From: Odobenus rosmarus divergens
Lineage: Eukaryota; Chordata; Mammalia; Carnivora; Odobenidae
NCBI RefSeq assembly: GCF_000321225.1
Contig: NW_004451665.1
Span: forward strand, 467,326 to 531,325
Reading direction: 5' to 3'
Length of the DNA: 64,000 nt
The translations under genes and the position numbers were made by a program. Positions 1-11,106 of the stretch are shown piece after piece. The notes under the pieces were generated by a model, which was not told the origin of the DNA, ran no database searches, and saw nothing but the letters and a program-made list of their open reading frames with translations. How positions within the stretch are numbered: the stretch's first letter is position 1; every line of letters starts with the position of its first letter.

Positions 1-110
1 TCAGCAGGGAGTCTGCTTCTCCCTCTGACCCTCCCCCCTCTCATGTGCTCTCTCTCTCTCTCTCATTCTCTCTCTCTCAAATAAATAAATAAAATAAAAT
101 AAAAAGAATT
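1..110 (+). repeat. Carnivore SINE (SINEC), 3' part cut by the window edge
   Basis: Only the second half is present: 'cagcagggagtctgcttctc', then a (CT)n block, then an A-rich 'aaataaataaataaaat' tail. The tRNA-derived head lies before base 1. It belongs to the 'catgtgctctctctct' subfamily, like the copies at 7453 and 55982. Confidence 0.9.
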
Positions 111-1269
111 TGAAGTCAATTCTAGGCTATATATACAAGATGTATTACATATGAAAAGAAGCCAGCAATGCAAGGCATTAAACAAGTGCCAAGCAACTTG
201 ACATTTGTGAGAAGAGAATTATGCTCTCAGAATTTGGAGAAGGGAGGCTTAGCTGGAAGACTAAAGATTTAAGGTTTGAACTAGACCTTGAAGGATGAAC
301 TGGCAGAACCACCTAGGCTAAGTAGTACTATCAAAAGTCTGAAAACCACTATTATCTTTTCCTGCTCTCCTATTTATTCAGGTTCTGCTGGCCCCTGGTG
401 GATGAGGGGCCTAAAGTAAAGGAGAGCAGGATACCTGACTTTGGCTTTGTCTCCAGGGCTTGTCACCCCTGGCTGATCTCTGCAAAGGCGGAGGCAACAT
501 GCAAGCTTCCTGCTATGGACTGGCCTGGTATTGTGGGCTATTATTGTCTTCAAAAACTGGGTGTGTGAGCCATGTGTGAAAGTCTTGAGCATAAAATTCT
601 AGAGGCCATGTGTTCTTTAAAAATTTCCCCTGCCCCTAGGACCAGTGATGTCCAGAATTCAAAGACAGAGACTTATGCCCTTTGGAGTCTTGATTGCCTA
701 GCAAGTACAATCCTGGGCACTTACGGTTGGTAAAGTGTGGTAAATTTTTCTTAACTCCAACTTTTCTCCTTCTCAGAGCTACTTTAAGTTCTTTGGCAGT
801 GTTCCCATTTAAGGGTGGCACTCTGGAGAAATGTAGGCATTTTCCTTCCTTTTATTATTATTATTTTTTCAAATCTGGAATCAGCCGTCACTAATCCTTC
901 CTGCCCTCCCCTGGTCCCAGAGTTTCTGACTTCTCCCTTGAGACATTTGGAAACTTTTTGAGCCAGTGGAGAATCAACTTAGAGGCTTTTTTACTTTTAG
1001 ACCAATGGGAATATTGTGTGTCATGGATAGAAAGATTTGAGTAATACAATTATCACATTGAGTCTATATAACAAGGCTATTTCCATGTCTTGGCATACAG
1101 CCCGAGTTAACTTTGCTTTGCTGGATGTAGATACAATGAATTTTGTTTGAACAAGAAATCATTTGTAACAAATGTTTTTGCAAAACTATGTCCATTTAGC
1201 AGTTACTTTAATAAATATGTTCTTCAGCAAGGGATTTTTGTACAACAGCTGGGTTTTTAAACACCTATA
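111..1269. other. 5' flank, no feature recognised
   Basis: Single-copy-looking AT-rich sequence. Open frames are under 75 codons and no family is recognisable. A short (TTA)n/poly-T patch lies near 855-870. It lies about 10 kb upstream of ENTPD1 exon 1. Confidence 0.5.
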
Positions 1270-1307
1270 TAGTGTTTAACCTAACATTTTTAAAAATGAA
1301 CTTTTTA

Positions 1308-1496
1308 TTTTATTTTTTAAGATTTTATTTATTTGAGAGAGAGAGAGAGCACGAGCGTGGGTGAGGGGCAGAGGGAGAGGGAGAAGCAGACTCCCCACTG
1401 AGCAGGGAGCACCATGTGGGGCTTGATCCCAGGGCCCTGAGAACATGACCTGAGCTGGAGGCAGATGCTTAACCGACTGAGCCACCCAGGTGCCCC
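1308..1496 (-). repeat. Carnivore SINE (SINEC)
   Basis: Reverse orientation: 'ttaagattttatttatttga', a (GA)n tract, then 'gactgagccacccaggtgcc'. The flanks 'tgaactttttattt' (1297) and 'tgaactttta' (1497) fit a short target-site duplication in the L1M. Confidence 0.95.
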
Positions 1497-2564
1497 TGAA
1501 CTTTTAGAGTAGTTATTGATTTACAGTGAAGTTGTGAAGATAGTATAGAAAGTTCTGGTACACTTCACACCCAGTTCCCCCTGTTATTCACATCTTAAAT
1601 TGGGGTGGTACATTTGTTACAATCAATGAACCAATATGATACATTATTATTACTAAAGTTCATACTTTATTCAGATTTCCTTAGTTTTTATACAATGTCC
1701 CTTTTCTGTTCCCGGATCTCATATTTCATTCAATCCTCACGTCTTCTTAGGCTCCTCTTGGTTGTAATATTTTCTCAGACTTTCCTTGTTTTTGATGACC
1801 TTGACAGTTTTGAAAAGTAGTGATCAGGTATTTTATAGAATGTTCCTCAACGGGGATTTGTCTGATGCCTTTCTCGTAATTATACTGGGGTTATACAGTT
1901 TTACCACAGAGGCAAAGTGCCATTTTTAACACATCACACCAAGGGTGTGCACTATCATCAGCATGACCTATAGCTGATGTTCTCTTGGTCACCTGCCTGA
2001 GGTAGTGTTTGTCAGGTTTTTCCACTGTGAAATCACTCTTTCTTCTTCCCTTCCCACAGTCCATTCTTTGGAAGGTAGTAACTGTGTATAGCCCATGCCT
2101 AAGGAGTGTTAGGCTCTACCTCCTAGAAGGCAACATATCTACATAAATTATTTAGAATTCTTCTTGTCAGGAGATGTGTCTATTCTCCCTCATTTATTTA
2201 TTCAATAATTTATATCAGTATAAACTCATGGATATTTATTTTATACTTTGGGTTATAATTGAATGCTATTTTATTTTGTTGCTCACATTCTTCCAGTTTT
2301 GGCTATTGGCTCCTGTGTCAGTTTGATCTACTACATTACTGTGCAGTTTTTTGATCACTCCCTTACTTTCTGGCACTATGAGATACTCCAGGCTTGCCTT
2401 GTATATTTCCTGCCCCAGTCCTAGAATCAGCCATTTTTCTCCAGGGAGTCCTGGTTCCTTTTATTGGAGAATGGTTTTAGAACAGAAAGTTCTAGGGGCC
2501 GGCCGTGTTTATTGCTACTTGAGTATCATTGCTTAGAGGCCCTTTCAGCTGCCCCAGCAAGGAA

Positions 2565-2597
2565 GTATTTATGTACTCTAGGTATTTATGTACTCTA
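2565..2597. repeat. 16-bp tandem duplication
   Basis: 'gtatttatgtactcta' occurs at 2565-2580 and again, identical, at 2582-2597 with one base between. It is a local duplication inside old L1 sequence. Confidence 0.9.
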
Positions 2598-2960
2598 AAC
2601 CTTGTATATACATGTGACTAAATATTGCTTTATTAAGCAATCTGTATATTAAAGTAAATATGAGTTCATACTGATGTCTCCAACTGTAGCACATTACCAA
2701 ATGGGTCATTCTAGCCACTTCCCCTTGCCTTTGTAACCTTCCACTCCAATAGTGAGAACATTGACTCCCACTGTATTCCATTTATTTAATTGTTTTATCC
2801 TAGTATGTATAGTGGCCTCAGAATTATGAACCTGTAGCCCCATGGGAAGCTTTATCAAGTAATGCACTTTTGTACAGTTCCTCTTGCTTTTAGTCTTGCA
2901 AACTTCACTTCTTTCCAAATTTAGCACCCCTTTTCCCTTCCTCCTTCAGTGAGGTTTTTC

Positions 2961-3186
2961 TTCTTTCTTTTTTTAAGATTTATTTATTTATTTGAGAGAG
3001 AGAGAGAGAGAACATATGTGCATGTGAGTGGGTGAGGGTGGGGCAGAGGGAGAGGGAGAGGGAGAATCTCAAGCAGATACCCTGCTAAGTAGGGAACCTG
3101 ATGCAGGGCTTGATCACAGGACTCTGAGATCATAACCTGAGCCCAAATCAAGAGTCAGATGCTTAACTAAGCCACCCAGATGCCCC
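2961..3186 (-). repeat. Carnivore SINE (SINEC), perfect 14-bp TSD
   Basis: Antisense SINE with a (GA)n tract and head 'taagccacccagatgccccc'. The flanking duplication 'cagtgaggtttttc' is identical at 2947-2960 and 3187-3200. The head has decayed, so it is an older copy despite the intact duplication. Confidence 0.95.
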
Positions 3187-3540
3187 CAGTGAGGTTTTTC
3201 CATGCATTTGTAATACCTTTGGTACATTAGATTCCTGTGTTACAATCTACATTCCATTCTGGGTTCTTAATCTCCTGAATGATTTTTTTTTTAATTTGTA
3301 TACATTAAGTTTCATTTTTGTCCTCTAAAGTTCTGTCAGTTTTGACATGCATATTGCCATGTATCTACCACTACATATTATACTGAGTAGTTTCACCACC
3401 CTAAAAATCCCCTATGTTTCACATATTCAACCCTTTCTCCACCCCCAATGAATCTCTGGCAACCACTGAACTATTTACCATCTCTATTTAAATTTAATGT
3501 TTAAAAAATATTTAAATTAAAAATTTTTAAGTTGGAACTT

Positions 3541-4266
3541 TTATAAACTGATTAGACTTTTATAGGTAAGAGTACTTTTTTGGAAATGAACATCTTTCAC
3601 CTAGAAGAAGTTATAGCTGTTATTAGTTATCATACCTGATTTGGGGGACTGCCTCTTAAAGTAGCCATAAAATCTTATCATTGTAATAAAGTGACAGTTC
3701 ACTCATTGTTTCTGCGGACCTCTGAGATGTTTAGAGGAATCAGGACACTTGGGATTGGGGTAATAGGATGAAGGAGGTAAACAGGATGTTTCAACAGAAA
3801 ATGTACGAAATTTAAATTCATGCAGGGGAAGAGAAGGGCAGTTCTTGTAGCTCAGATAAGGGTGGTTGTGAGTCGGTTGTGAGATACTTGATGTAAACTA
3901 TGATAATCCCTGTGCCACACAGGCTCCATCGAGCACTGGGGTCAGGTTACACATTGACCTGTAGTTTAGGATCTTCCTTTCAATTCTGTAAACGCCTTCT
4001 TGAGTGTCTGCTCTGCTTGCAGTTGCTGTGATGTGTGTTTGGGGCCTGCCTTTTTCTGTTTGGCCACATACTTCCCTTTTGGAAAAGATGGACATTCTGC
4101 ATCATGCAAGGGTTTTCTCTAGCTCAGGGTTCAGGACATTCCTCCCTGACTATTAAGGCTTATCCTTGAAAGTTGTGGGTCATCTCAGGTCATACTTCAC
4201 TACCCATTCCCCTCTCTCAACATGGCCCCAGTCCCACAGCTGCTGTTGAATATATATCGTTGTTTT
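3541..4266. other. 5' flank, no feature recognised
   Basis: No repeat family, exon or RNA gene recognised. Open frames are short and show no similarity that I know. Confidence 0.5.
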
Positions 4267-4285
4267 AAATTTGGGGAAGGGGAGG

Positions 4286-4494
4286 GGCACCTGGGTGGCT
4301 CAGTCGTTAAGCGTCTGCCTTCGGCTCAGGTCATGATCTCAGGGTCCTGGGATCGAGCCCCACATCAGGCTCCCTGCTTGATGGGAGGCCTGCTTCTCCC
4401 TCTCCCACTCCCCCTGCTTGCGTTCCCTCTCTCGCTATGTCTCTCTTTGTCAAATAAATGGATAAAATCTTTTAAAATAAATAAATAAATAAAT
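4286..4494 (+). repeat. Carnivore SINE (SINEC), 19-bp TSD
   Basis: Sense copy from 'ggcacctgggtggctcagtc' to an (AAAT)n tail. The duplication 'aaatttggggaaggggagg' lies at 4267-4285 and 4495-4513 with no mismatch, so insertion was fairly recent. Confidence 0.96.
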
Positions 4495-4653
4495 AAATTT
4501 GGGGAAGGGGAGGATGGGGAGATTCTTTGTGCTGTAGGATGGAGGCCCAACTGAGCCACCCAGGCATCCCATGTGTTTCTGTTTGATAAGCCATGTTTGA
4601 TAGATTATCAAAGCATGATGTCAAATAGTGTCAAGAAAATTTCATATGATTTT

Positions 4654-4853
4654 TGGGATGCCTGGGTGGCTCAGTTGGTTAAATGTCTGCCTTTGGCTCA
4701 GGTCATGATCCCAGGGTCCTGGGATGGAGCCCCTCATCAAGCTCCCTGCTCAGCAGGAAGCCCGCTTCTGCCTCTCCCTCTCCCTCTGCCTGATGCTCCC
4801 CCTGCTTGTGCTCTCTCTTTGTCAAATAAATAAATAAAATCTTTAAAAAAAAA
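4654..4853 (+). repeat. Carnivore SINE (SINEC), 21-bp perfect TSD
   Basis: Sense copy starting 'gggatgcctgggtggctcag' and ending in 'aataaaatctttaaaaaaaa'. The duplication, starting 'aagaaaatttcatatgattt', is identical at 4633-4653 and 4854-4874. Confidence 0.96.
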
Positions 4854-4874
4854 AAGAAAATTTCATATGATTTT

Positions 4875-5935
4875 CAAAATGTGCTGGCAAATTTTGTTTG
4901 CTGAATATTCATACACCAATACCAAATAGTACTCACTTAATATCTTGGTTTATATGGAGTGAAAGAAGATGGAGCTTGGGTCTGTTGCTGGTGGAAAAAA
5001 AATGTATGAGTTCCTGAATTAGATCTGTCAATTGCCATATAAGATGTAACATGTTACCCGATGATTCTTAAAGTATTATGATTTACCATGCCTCTGGCAT
5101 CCCTATCAATTATAAAAACCCATTCTTTTATAGTCTCCTTTTAGCCTTGAAAGCAACCACAAGCAAGGACTGTTTAAAAAATATCAAAAGGACATTACAT
5201 TACATCAAAATGACATGTTAAATCTTATGAAGAACATTTGAGTACATTCAAATATAACAAGAGCTAAATGGATAAATACAGACATTCTCAGAATTGGAAA
5301 AATGTCATTTTTTACAATAGTTACCCATGGCATTTATTTTAAGATACATAAAACCAGAGTACCTCTTTTCATGAATTTTATCAATAGACTTCTGTTTTAA
5401 TGAAGAATTAGAAACAGTGTAGAGACCAGAATGCCCATCCTCCACTCCATCCTACCAGCTACCTTCCCAATCATGACCCACCAGTGATGCAGATGCTAGC
5501 ATCACTACTCTGTCCGAGTTATGTGATTCCTGCTTCCTTGGTCATTGTTGGGTATATAGAGAGTACCTCAAGTTGTCAAACCACACTGTGGATATTGCAC
5601 ATTGGAGAGAGTGCCTGATTATTGCACTACAAACCGCACAGTAAATATATTTTTCTGGCTTACACTGGTGTAACAGCTTTTTAGTTTTGACCAGTTTGTT
5701 GTTCAATTGCTTTTATTTGTCTTGCAGATGATCTCTTTCATCTGATTATTTGCTCCTTAAATGAAATGCTCAGCCTATTTTGTGATCATCATCTTGCCAG
5801 ATTGTAGCAATTTTTTTCATTGAACCTTGTCATCTTTCAGTGCCAAGCCAGTTTTACATATGGCTTACTGACTCAGTGAATATTCATCTGTGTTCTTTAA
5901 GTCCCTGGAGCAATTCGCTCATACAACTTTTGCAT
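4875..5935. other. 5' flank, no feature recognised
   Basis: AT-rich, with no long open frame and no repeat family that I can name. Confidence 0.5.
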
Positions 5936-5939
5936 ATTA

Positions 5940-7150
5940 TCAGATAATCTCCCACTTTTTGCCTGAGATTCTTTTTTATCAGAAAATTTCAAACACACAA
6001 AGTAGAGAAAATAGTAAATGAAATCCCCATGTACCCATGATTCAGTCTCAGCAATGATCACCTTACCCCCACTCTTGTTTTAGCTGTGCCTTACTGCCTT
6101 CTCTTCTTTTTGATGCTCCTCCCAGATTTATTTTGAACGTATTTCAGTATATATCTTCAAAAGATATGGGTTTCTGAAAAATTATAGACACAATACTATT
6201 AAACACCTTTAAAAATAAATAGTTTTTTAATATTATAAAATACTATTCAAATAGTGTTCAAATTTCTTCAGTTGTGAAGTTTCTTTTAAATTGGTTTGAA
6301 TCAGAATTTCATGGTCCAGATAGTACATTTGCTTAGTATATCTTTTAAATCTCTTTTATCCTATAGGTACCACATCCTCTTTTGTCTTCCCTGACATTCA
6401 TTTGTTAAAGAACTTGAGTTGCTTTGTAGTATTTCCTCCAGACTAAATTTTACTAATTGTATTCCTGAAGTGTCTTCTAACTTGGTTTTCTGTGTCCTAT
6501 ATTTTCTGGAAACTGGTAGTTAGATTTGGAGGCTTCAGTTTTTTGGCAAGACTACTTCAGAAGGTGCATGTGTGCTTCCCTCAGAAGGCCTCCAGTGAAT
6601 GCTTGTACCTCCTTTTGTGACGTCAGCAGCCACTGACAATTATTACTCAGCTTCAGCACTTTATTTGGTGTTTGTACAACAGTGATACTCTAATGCTATC
6701 AATTTTATGCTTTCATTATCTGGAATACTTCAAGAAGAAACCTTCCCTCATCAACTATTTGGTCGTCCTGTGGTACAATCTGTGTAGCAAAGGCATGCTG
6801 AGTGTTGATATTTCCCCCTTTTATTTGCTTCCCAAATAATGAATTGGTTCCAAAGATGAACAATGATTTCTTTAGAGTATCATTATGAACATGTAGGTAT
6901 CAACATATCTGATGTGTTTGCATCCATTGGTTATTATTTCTTATTGCTGTTCAAATTTTTACTAGTTTGGCCAGTAAGAGCTACTTGAAGTCAGCTCCTG
7001 AGTCCATTTGACTTAACCCTAGTAGTTTTAGTGTCTTTACTTTCTGATATGACAGAATATTCCAGTCTCATATACTTCCTGCCTCAGACTTGGAATCAGC
7101 CATTTTTTCCAAAGAGCTTTGGTTCATTTTAGTGGAAAATAGTATTTAGA
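5940..7150 (-). repeat. Old L1 (L1M-type) fragment, antisense
   Basis: Antisense L1M 3' text: 'caaacacacaaagtagagaa', 'tttattttgaacgtatttca', and near 7090 the same module seen at about 2425 ('gaatcagccatttt'). Strongly decayed. A TGACGTCA palindrome at 6618-6625 lies within it. Confidence 0.65.
6618..6625. promoter_or_regulatory. Perfect cAMP-response-element palindrome
   Basis: The sequence is TGACGTCA, the full CREB/ATF consensus, 4.4 kb upstream of the ENTPD1 start codon and inside old L1 sequence. CD39 expression is reported to respond to cAMP/CREB. Use of this particular site is inference only. Confidence 0.35.
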
Positions 7151-7159
7151 GATCATAGT

Positions 7160-8075
7160 CTTGTGCTGAGGTAGAAGATGATAATTTAGTAAAGACCTAC
7201 AGGGAATGAGGGAATGAGTTGTGTGAACATTTGGGAGAATAGCATTGTAGGCAGAAGAAACAGCAGGTGCAAAGACTATAAGCCTGAACAGAGGGAGCAA
7301 GAAGAGGGAAGTAGTGGGAAAGAAAGTCAGAGAGGTGGTGGGGAGAAGGCCAGGTGGGGCCCCATAGGCTGTCGGAGGGACTTTAGGTTTGCTTGGAGTA
7401 GATGGGAGCCATTGGAGGATTTTGAACAGAGGAATGACATAATCTTTTGTTTGTTTTTTTGTTTTTTTTTAAAGATTTTATTTATTTGATAGAGAGAATG
7501 AGAGAGAGAGAGAGCACATGAGAGGGGGGAGGGGCAGAGGGAGAAGCAGACTCCCTGCTGAGCAGGGAGCCCGATGCGGGACTCGATCCTGGGACTCCAG
7601 GATCATGACCTGAGCCGAAGGCAGTCGCTTAACCAACTGAGCCACCCAGGCGCCCCATAATCTTTTGTTTTAACTGAATCACTATGGGTGCTGGGTTGAG
7701 AATGGACTAAACAGGGTTTAAAGCAGAATCTGGGGGACCAGTGAGAAGGCTATCCCAGTAAACCAGGTGAGCGGTAATGTGGCTTGGGCCAGTGTGGGTA
7801 GTGGAGGTGATGAGAAGGAATCAGGATCAGGATATATTTTGAAAATGGAACCCACAGAATTTGCTAAAGGATTGGACTTGGATTGTGAGAAAAGAGAATT
7901 CAATGTGACTCCAAGGTTTATGGCCTGAGCTATAAATGAAATTGTAAAACATCATGATAATATAAGTAGCATTTCTTCTGTGGTTCAGTGCTATGTTTGG
8001 GGGGACGGAGAAAAGAGGGGTCAGGTAAAGCCCCCCGAGGACTAGATACTTAAGCGGAGTCACGAAGGATATGTA
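7160..8075 (-). repeat. LINE-2 (L2) fragment, antisense, split by a SINE
   Basis: Antisense L2 3' text: 'cagcaggtgcaaagactata' corresponds to the reverse of the L2 'gcctttgcacttgctg' region. 'ggatatattttgaaaatgga' (7830) matches the antisense of the L2 segment after its reverse-transcriptase domain. The SINE at 7453 interrupts it. Confidence 0.7.
7453..7656 (-). repeat. Carnivore SINE (SINEC), 14-bp TSD
   Basis: Antisense copy of the 'gagcacatgagaggggggag' subfamily, ending 'gagccacccaggcgcccc'. The duplication 'ataatcttttgttt' lies at 7439-7452 and 7657-7670 and is identical. Confidence 0.96.
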
Positions 8076-8079
8076 GGAG

Positions 8080-8430
8080 GACCAGGTGAACAAGAGGGGA
8101 AGAGCATTCTGAGCAGAGGGAGCAACAGAGGAAGTAGGAGGTTAAAGTTTGGAAAAGGGTGTCTTATGTCCGTAAACTTGTGTTGAGTCTAGAGTCCTGA
8201 AAGGACTGTGGGTTTGGAGTTATGATTTGTTTCTGGAGTACAGGGATCTGGCAGGAAATGAGTCTAAAGAGGCAGAGGGGGACCTTACATATTCCATGAA
8301 AAGAATTTGAATTTTGCTTTATGGATGATAAGGAGACTAGAACTTTTTAAGCCTGGGAATAACATTATCAGGTATACACTTCAGAAAGATCATCTGGGCA
8401 GTTCAGTGAGAGAGATTGGAGGTGTAAAAA
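8080..8430 (-). repeat. Second LINE-2 fragment, antisense
   Basis: It restarts the L2 3' text ('cattctgagcagagggagca') and runs to 'agaaagatcatctgggcagt', equivalent to the antisense of the L2 'agtgatctttc' stretch. It is either a separate insertion or a rearranged part of the L2 above. Confidence 0.6.
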
Positions 8431-10260
8431 AATGAACCTTCAATCATTCTAAGAATTTATCTAAGATCCTTTTATCATTAAAAGAAAGGTAAATATTTTC
8501 ACCCCTTTCTAAGAACTCCCTCTGTCCTTCTGAGTATAGTTTTTATTTTCTACTTCCTATTACAAATAACAATAACATGAATAATGATAATTTTTTGTTC
8601 AGAAATAGGGTTTATTTTTTAAGATACATTTTCAGGCCTTTAAAAGGCACACATAAACCCCATCTGTTTTGTAATTATTCTTGGATGAATGAGAGGCAAT
8701 ATTTACTTAACTATATAGTGTTTTCATATGCCAAAGAGGATGTGAACACCAGACAATATGTTTTAACTGTAGCACAGAATATGTTACCATAAGAAGCATT
8801 TGACATTTAGTCAAAAGGTTCTCATAATTTGAGTTGGAGGCTAAAACCATGTTTCTATTACTGTATATTCAACTCGGGTGAACGTCAAATCTTTATAAGG
8901 TATTAGTTAATGTAATGAGATTTTATCTCTTCTGGTTGAACCAGAAGTTGAGTACTTTACTCTTGATAGCTTCTCTCTCTGTGATGACATTGAAAAAGAA
9001 ATGAGTCAGTTGTCAAAGTAACCTTTAGTCAACAATGTGATGTCAAAATAGAACATGGTAGGAGTTGCTTTGAATTTTATTTTATTTTATTTTTTTGAAT
9101 TTTATTTTTGTTTGAAATAGAGAACTATTGCCACAGTGCCCAGTGTGGGTGCTTGAGATATTCGGTGCTTGTTTGTTTCTCCCACCTAAACCTTCATCTG
9201 CTATGATCTTCCACTTGATCATTCTTTTCTCCTTCTAGCTTTGACAGTCTGTTTTCCCTTTTGTAGTTCACAGGGTATTTTGGAGACATGTTGTTTTTCA
9301 AATTTTTCTCCAAAACAGTGATGCCAAGACAGTCTTAACCCATTATAAAAATTGTTGATTTTTACAAATATCTCATTATCTTACTTAAAAATAATTTTAC
9401 CACAATAAGATAAATATCAAACCAATATTCTTTATTAGAGGTGGAATCTAAACTGGCTCCGGAGAAGGCATCCATTGGATTTTTCATTTAGCATAATTAA
9501 TTGTTAGTATAAAGGTAAAATCCTGTAACTATGAACCACATAGTAAGATAAAAGAAGAATTTTGTTGTACAGACTCAGATTTATTAAAACATCAAACATT
9601 TATTGAGCACATACTCGTGCCGGTCACTGTGCAAGTTAACAGAGATGCCCGAACTGAAAAGTCGGCCCCTGCCTTTATTAAAGTATCATGGAGAATATAT
9701 TTTCTATATAGAGTCAAAAACAATTTGTAATGGTCACTAATTTAATGGTTTACATGAAGGGAAATGTCTTATGGTATAACTGCCTTTAGACACAAATTCT
9801 CATGTTAGAGAGGCAATGTAGAAAAAGCATGAAGTAAGAATCAGAAAACCATATCTACACCCCTGCTCTGCTGCTATTTATTCATTAATTCAAACATTTA
9901 TCAAACATTTATTGAGAGCCTACACAGTGGAACAACTGTATTAGGTGCCAGGGAGCATGATAGCAAATAAGAGAGACCATGGTGCTCCCTGCTCACGCTC
10001 TCTCTCTCTCTGTGAACATGAGCAGATGGCTTAACTTTTCCTCGCCTCTAATCTTGGTTAGGCTAGATGTCTGCGGTCTCTTTCCAAATCTAAAATGCTA
10101 AGGTTTGTTATAGCCTCGTGGAGGGAAAATCTGCCCAAGGGGTCTTGAGTACTTACCTTCCTCTGGGAGGATTAGGTCTTGTCCCAATTTCAAAATAACA
10201 TCGAATATGCACAGTTTGAAAGTGTTTTGGTCAGCCTCTCATCTGCATTTGGGTCATCTT
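8431..10260. other. 5' flank, mostly unrecognised
   Basis: No exon recognised. Short pieces around 9595-9690 and 9890-9985 contain 'acatttattgagcacatact'-type text common in ancient dispersed repeats. A short (TTTTA)n patch lies at 9075-9100. Confidence 0.45.
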
Positions 10261-10299
10261 GGCAAAGCATGGGTGTGGCAATTCATGTTCATAAGACTT

Positions 10300-10575
10300 C
10301 AGAGGTAGGAGGTTAAAGTTTGGGAAAGGTGGACGACTTGCATCAGTACAGCCGGATAGCTGTTCCCAGCGAGCAGCCTCCTCTGCCTTTCCACCAATAA
10401 TGCGGCTCCTCCTGCCACAGCGTCCCTCCGTGACAGGACCTGTTGCTCTTCTGGTCTTAAATGAGCCTCCAAAAGGGATTGCTCATCAGAGGACCAGAGG
10501 GGATCGACTTTCAGGGGCGGGAAGGACTGTTCTCGAGTCCCACAGTTTTTCCAATGGGTGTCAGGAAACAAGCTT
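10300..10575. other. CpG-bearing unique block upstream of ENTPD1 exon 1
   Basis: This block is richer in GC and CpG than its surroundings ('agccggatagc', 'aatgcggctcc', 'agcgtccctccgtgac', 'ggatcgac', 'ggggcgggaa') and has no repeat match that I recognise. It lies about 450-700 bp upstream of the start codon. It could be a distal promoter or enhancer, or an upstream exon; neither is proven. Confidence 0.4.
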
Positions 10576-10774
10576 CTTGTTTTCTGGTTTCAAAACTGCA
10601 ATAAATAAATAGCTTTTTTTTTTTTTTTTTTTGCTTGCAGCCAAGATACATAGCTCAAGGAGAAAAATGATTTCTGTAGCAAAGAGAGAGGGAAAGAGAC
10701 ATACTTGAACATACATTGCTTTAAGAATTACAACCGGGCAACTCTTCGTGGTCTTTAGGGAAATGAGCAGCTGG

Positions 10775-10930
10775 ACTCAGCCAATCTCTTCTTTCGAGTC
10801 GAGTCGAGTCGAGTCGAGTCAATGAAAGAGACATAGGGTTTGAGGTTCCTTCCGAAATGGGGCCGGCTAATTTAGCCCCTCCCCTGAGCCCGAGGGTCTG
10901 TTATATCTCGGTTCCTTGAGTACCTCTCTC
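10775..10930 (+). promoter_or_regulatory. ENTPD1: Probable ENTPD1 proximal promoter
   Basis: Seen in order: a CCAAT box at 10781-10785, a GAGTC x5 repeat at 10796-10820, 'gcccctcccctg' (Sp1/KLF-type box) at 10875-10886, and a weak TATA-like 'ttatat' at 10901-10906. The spacing would put a start near 10930, giving a 5' UTR of about 70-80 bases before the ATG at 11004. Motifs are read directly; promoter function is inferred from position. CD39 is known to respond to Sp1 under hypoxia, which would fit the GC box. Confidence 0.6.
10796..10820. repeat. GAGTC pentanucleotide repeat, 5 copies
   Basis: Five exact GAGTC units, each junction making a CpG (TCGAGTC). They sit between the CCAAT box and the GC box of the presumed ENTPD1 promoter, where unit number could vary between individuals. 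Confidence 0.97.
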
Positions 10931-11003
10931 ACTGAGACCGACCACAGCAAGCAGAGGCTGAAAAAATAAAGAGCAAAGAGGAAGAAAACAAAAGCTGCCA
11001 ATT

Positions 11004-11019
11004 ATGGAAGATAGAAAGG
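11004..11019 (+). CDS. ENTPD1: ENTPD1 (CD39) coding exon 1, with 5' UTR upstream
   Basis: ENTPD1 is the cell-surface ecto-apyrase that hydrolyses extracellular ATP and ADP to AMP. CD73 then makes adenosine, damping inflammation and platelet activation. The ATG at 11004 starts M-E-D-R-K plus one base (G at 11019), followed by a consensus donor 'gtaagag'. The extra base joins to AG at the start of exon 2 to make Glu6, so the join is phase 1. The result matches the known mammalian N-terminus, with Arg4 where human has Thr. The 5' UTR before the ATG is purine-rich ('gaagaaaacaaaagctgcca') and reads like the ENTPD1 leader. The transcription start is not visible, but about 10930 is likely. Alternative first exons known in other mammals were not found here and may lie further upstream. 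Confidence 0.93.
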
Positions 11020-11059
11020 GTAAGAGCAAATTGATTTGATCTAAATCCTTAAGAACAAC

Positions 11060-11106
11060 AACAACAAAAAAAAAAGAGGAAAAAAAAAAACAAACAAAAA
11101 ACAAAA
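11060..11106. repeat. A-rich low-complexity tract
   Basis: 'aacaacaacaaaaaaaaaag' followed by more A-rich sequence just downstream of the exon 1 donor. The opposite strand is a poly-T run that produces a meaningless open frame. Confidence 0.9.

Larger units (their letters stand above)
1270..3540 (-). repeat. Old mammalian L1 (L1M-type) 3' region, antisense, split by two SINEs
   Basis: AT-rich text typical of an antisense L1M 3' UTR, for example 'agttattgatttacagtgaa' and 'gaatcagccatttttctcca'. The same family text recurs at 5940-7150, with 'ggaatcagccattttttcca' near 7093. SINEs at 1308 and 2961 interrupt it. Family assignment is by reading; boundaries are approximate. Confidence 0.65.

Noticed and set aside
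4286..4360. tRNA genes at SINE heads
   Set aside because: The heads derive from tRNA-Lys but are diverged and continue into SINE bodies; no intact cloverleaf.
10796..10820. CRISPR-like array
   Set aside because: Five 5-bp units without spacers in vertebrate DNA; a microsatellite.
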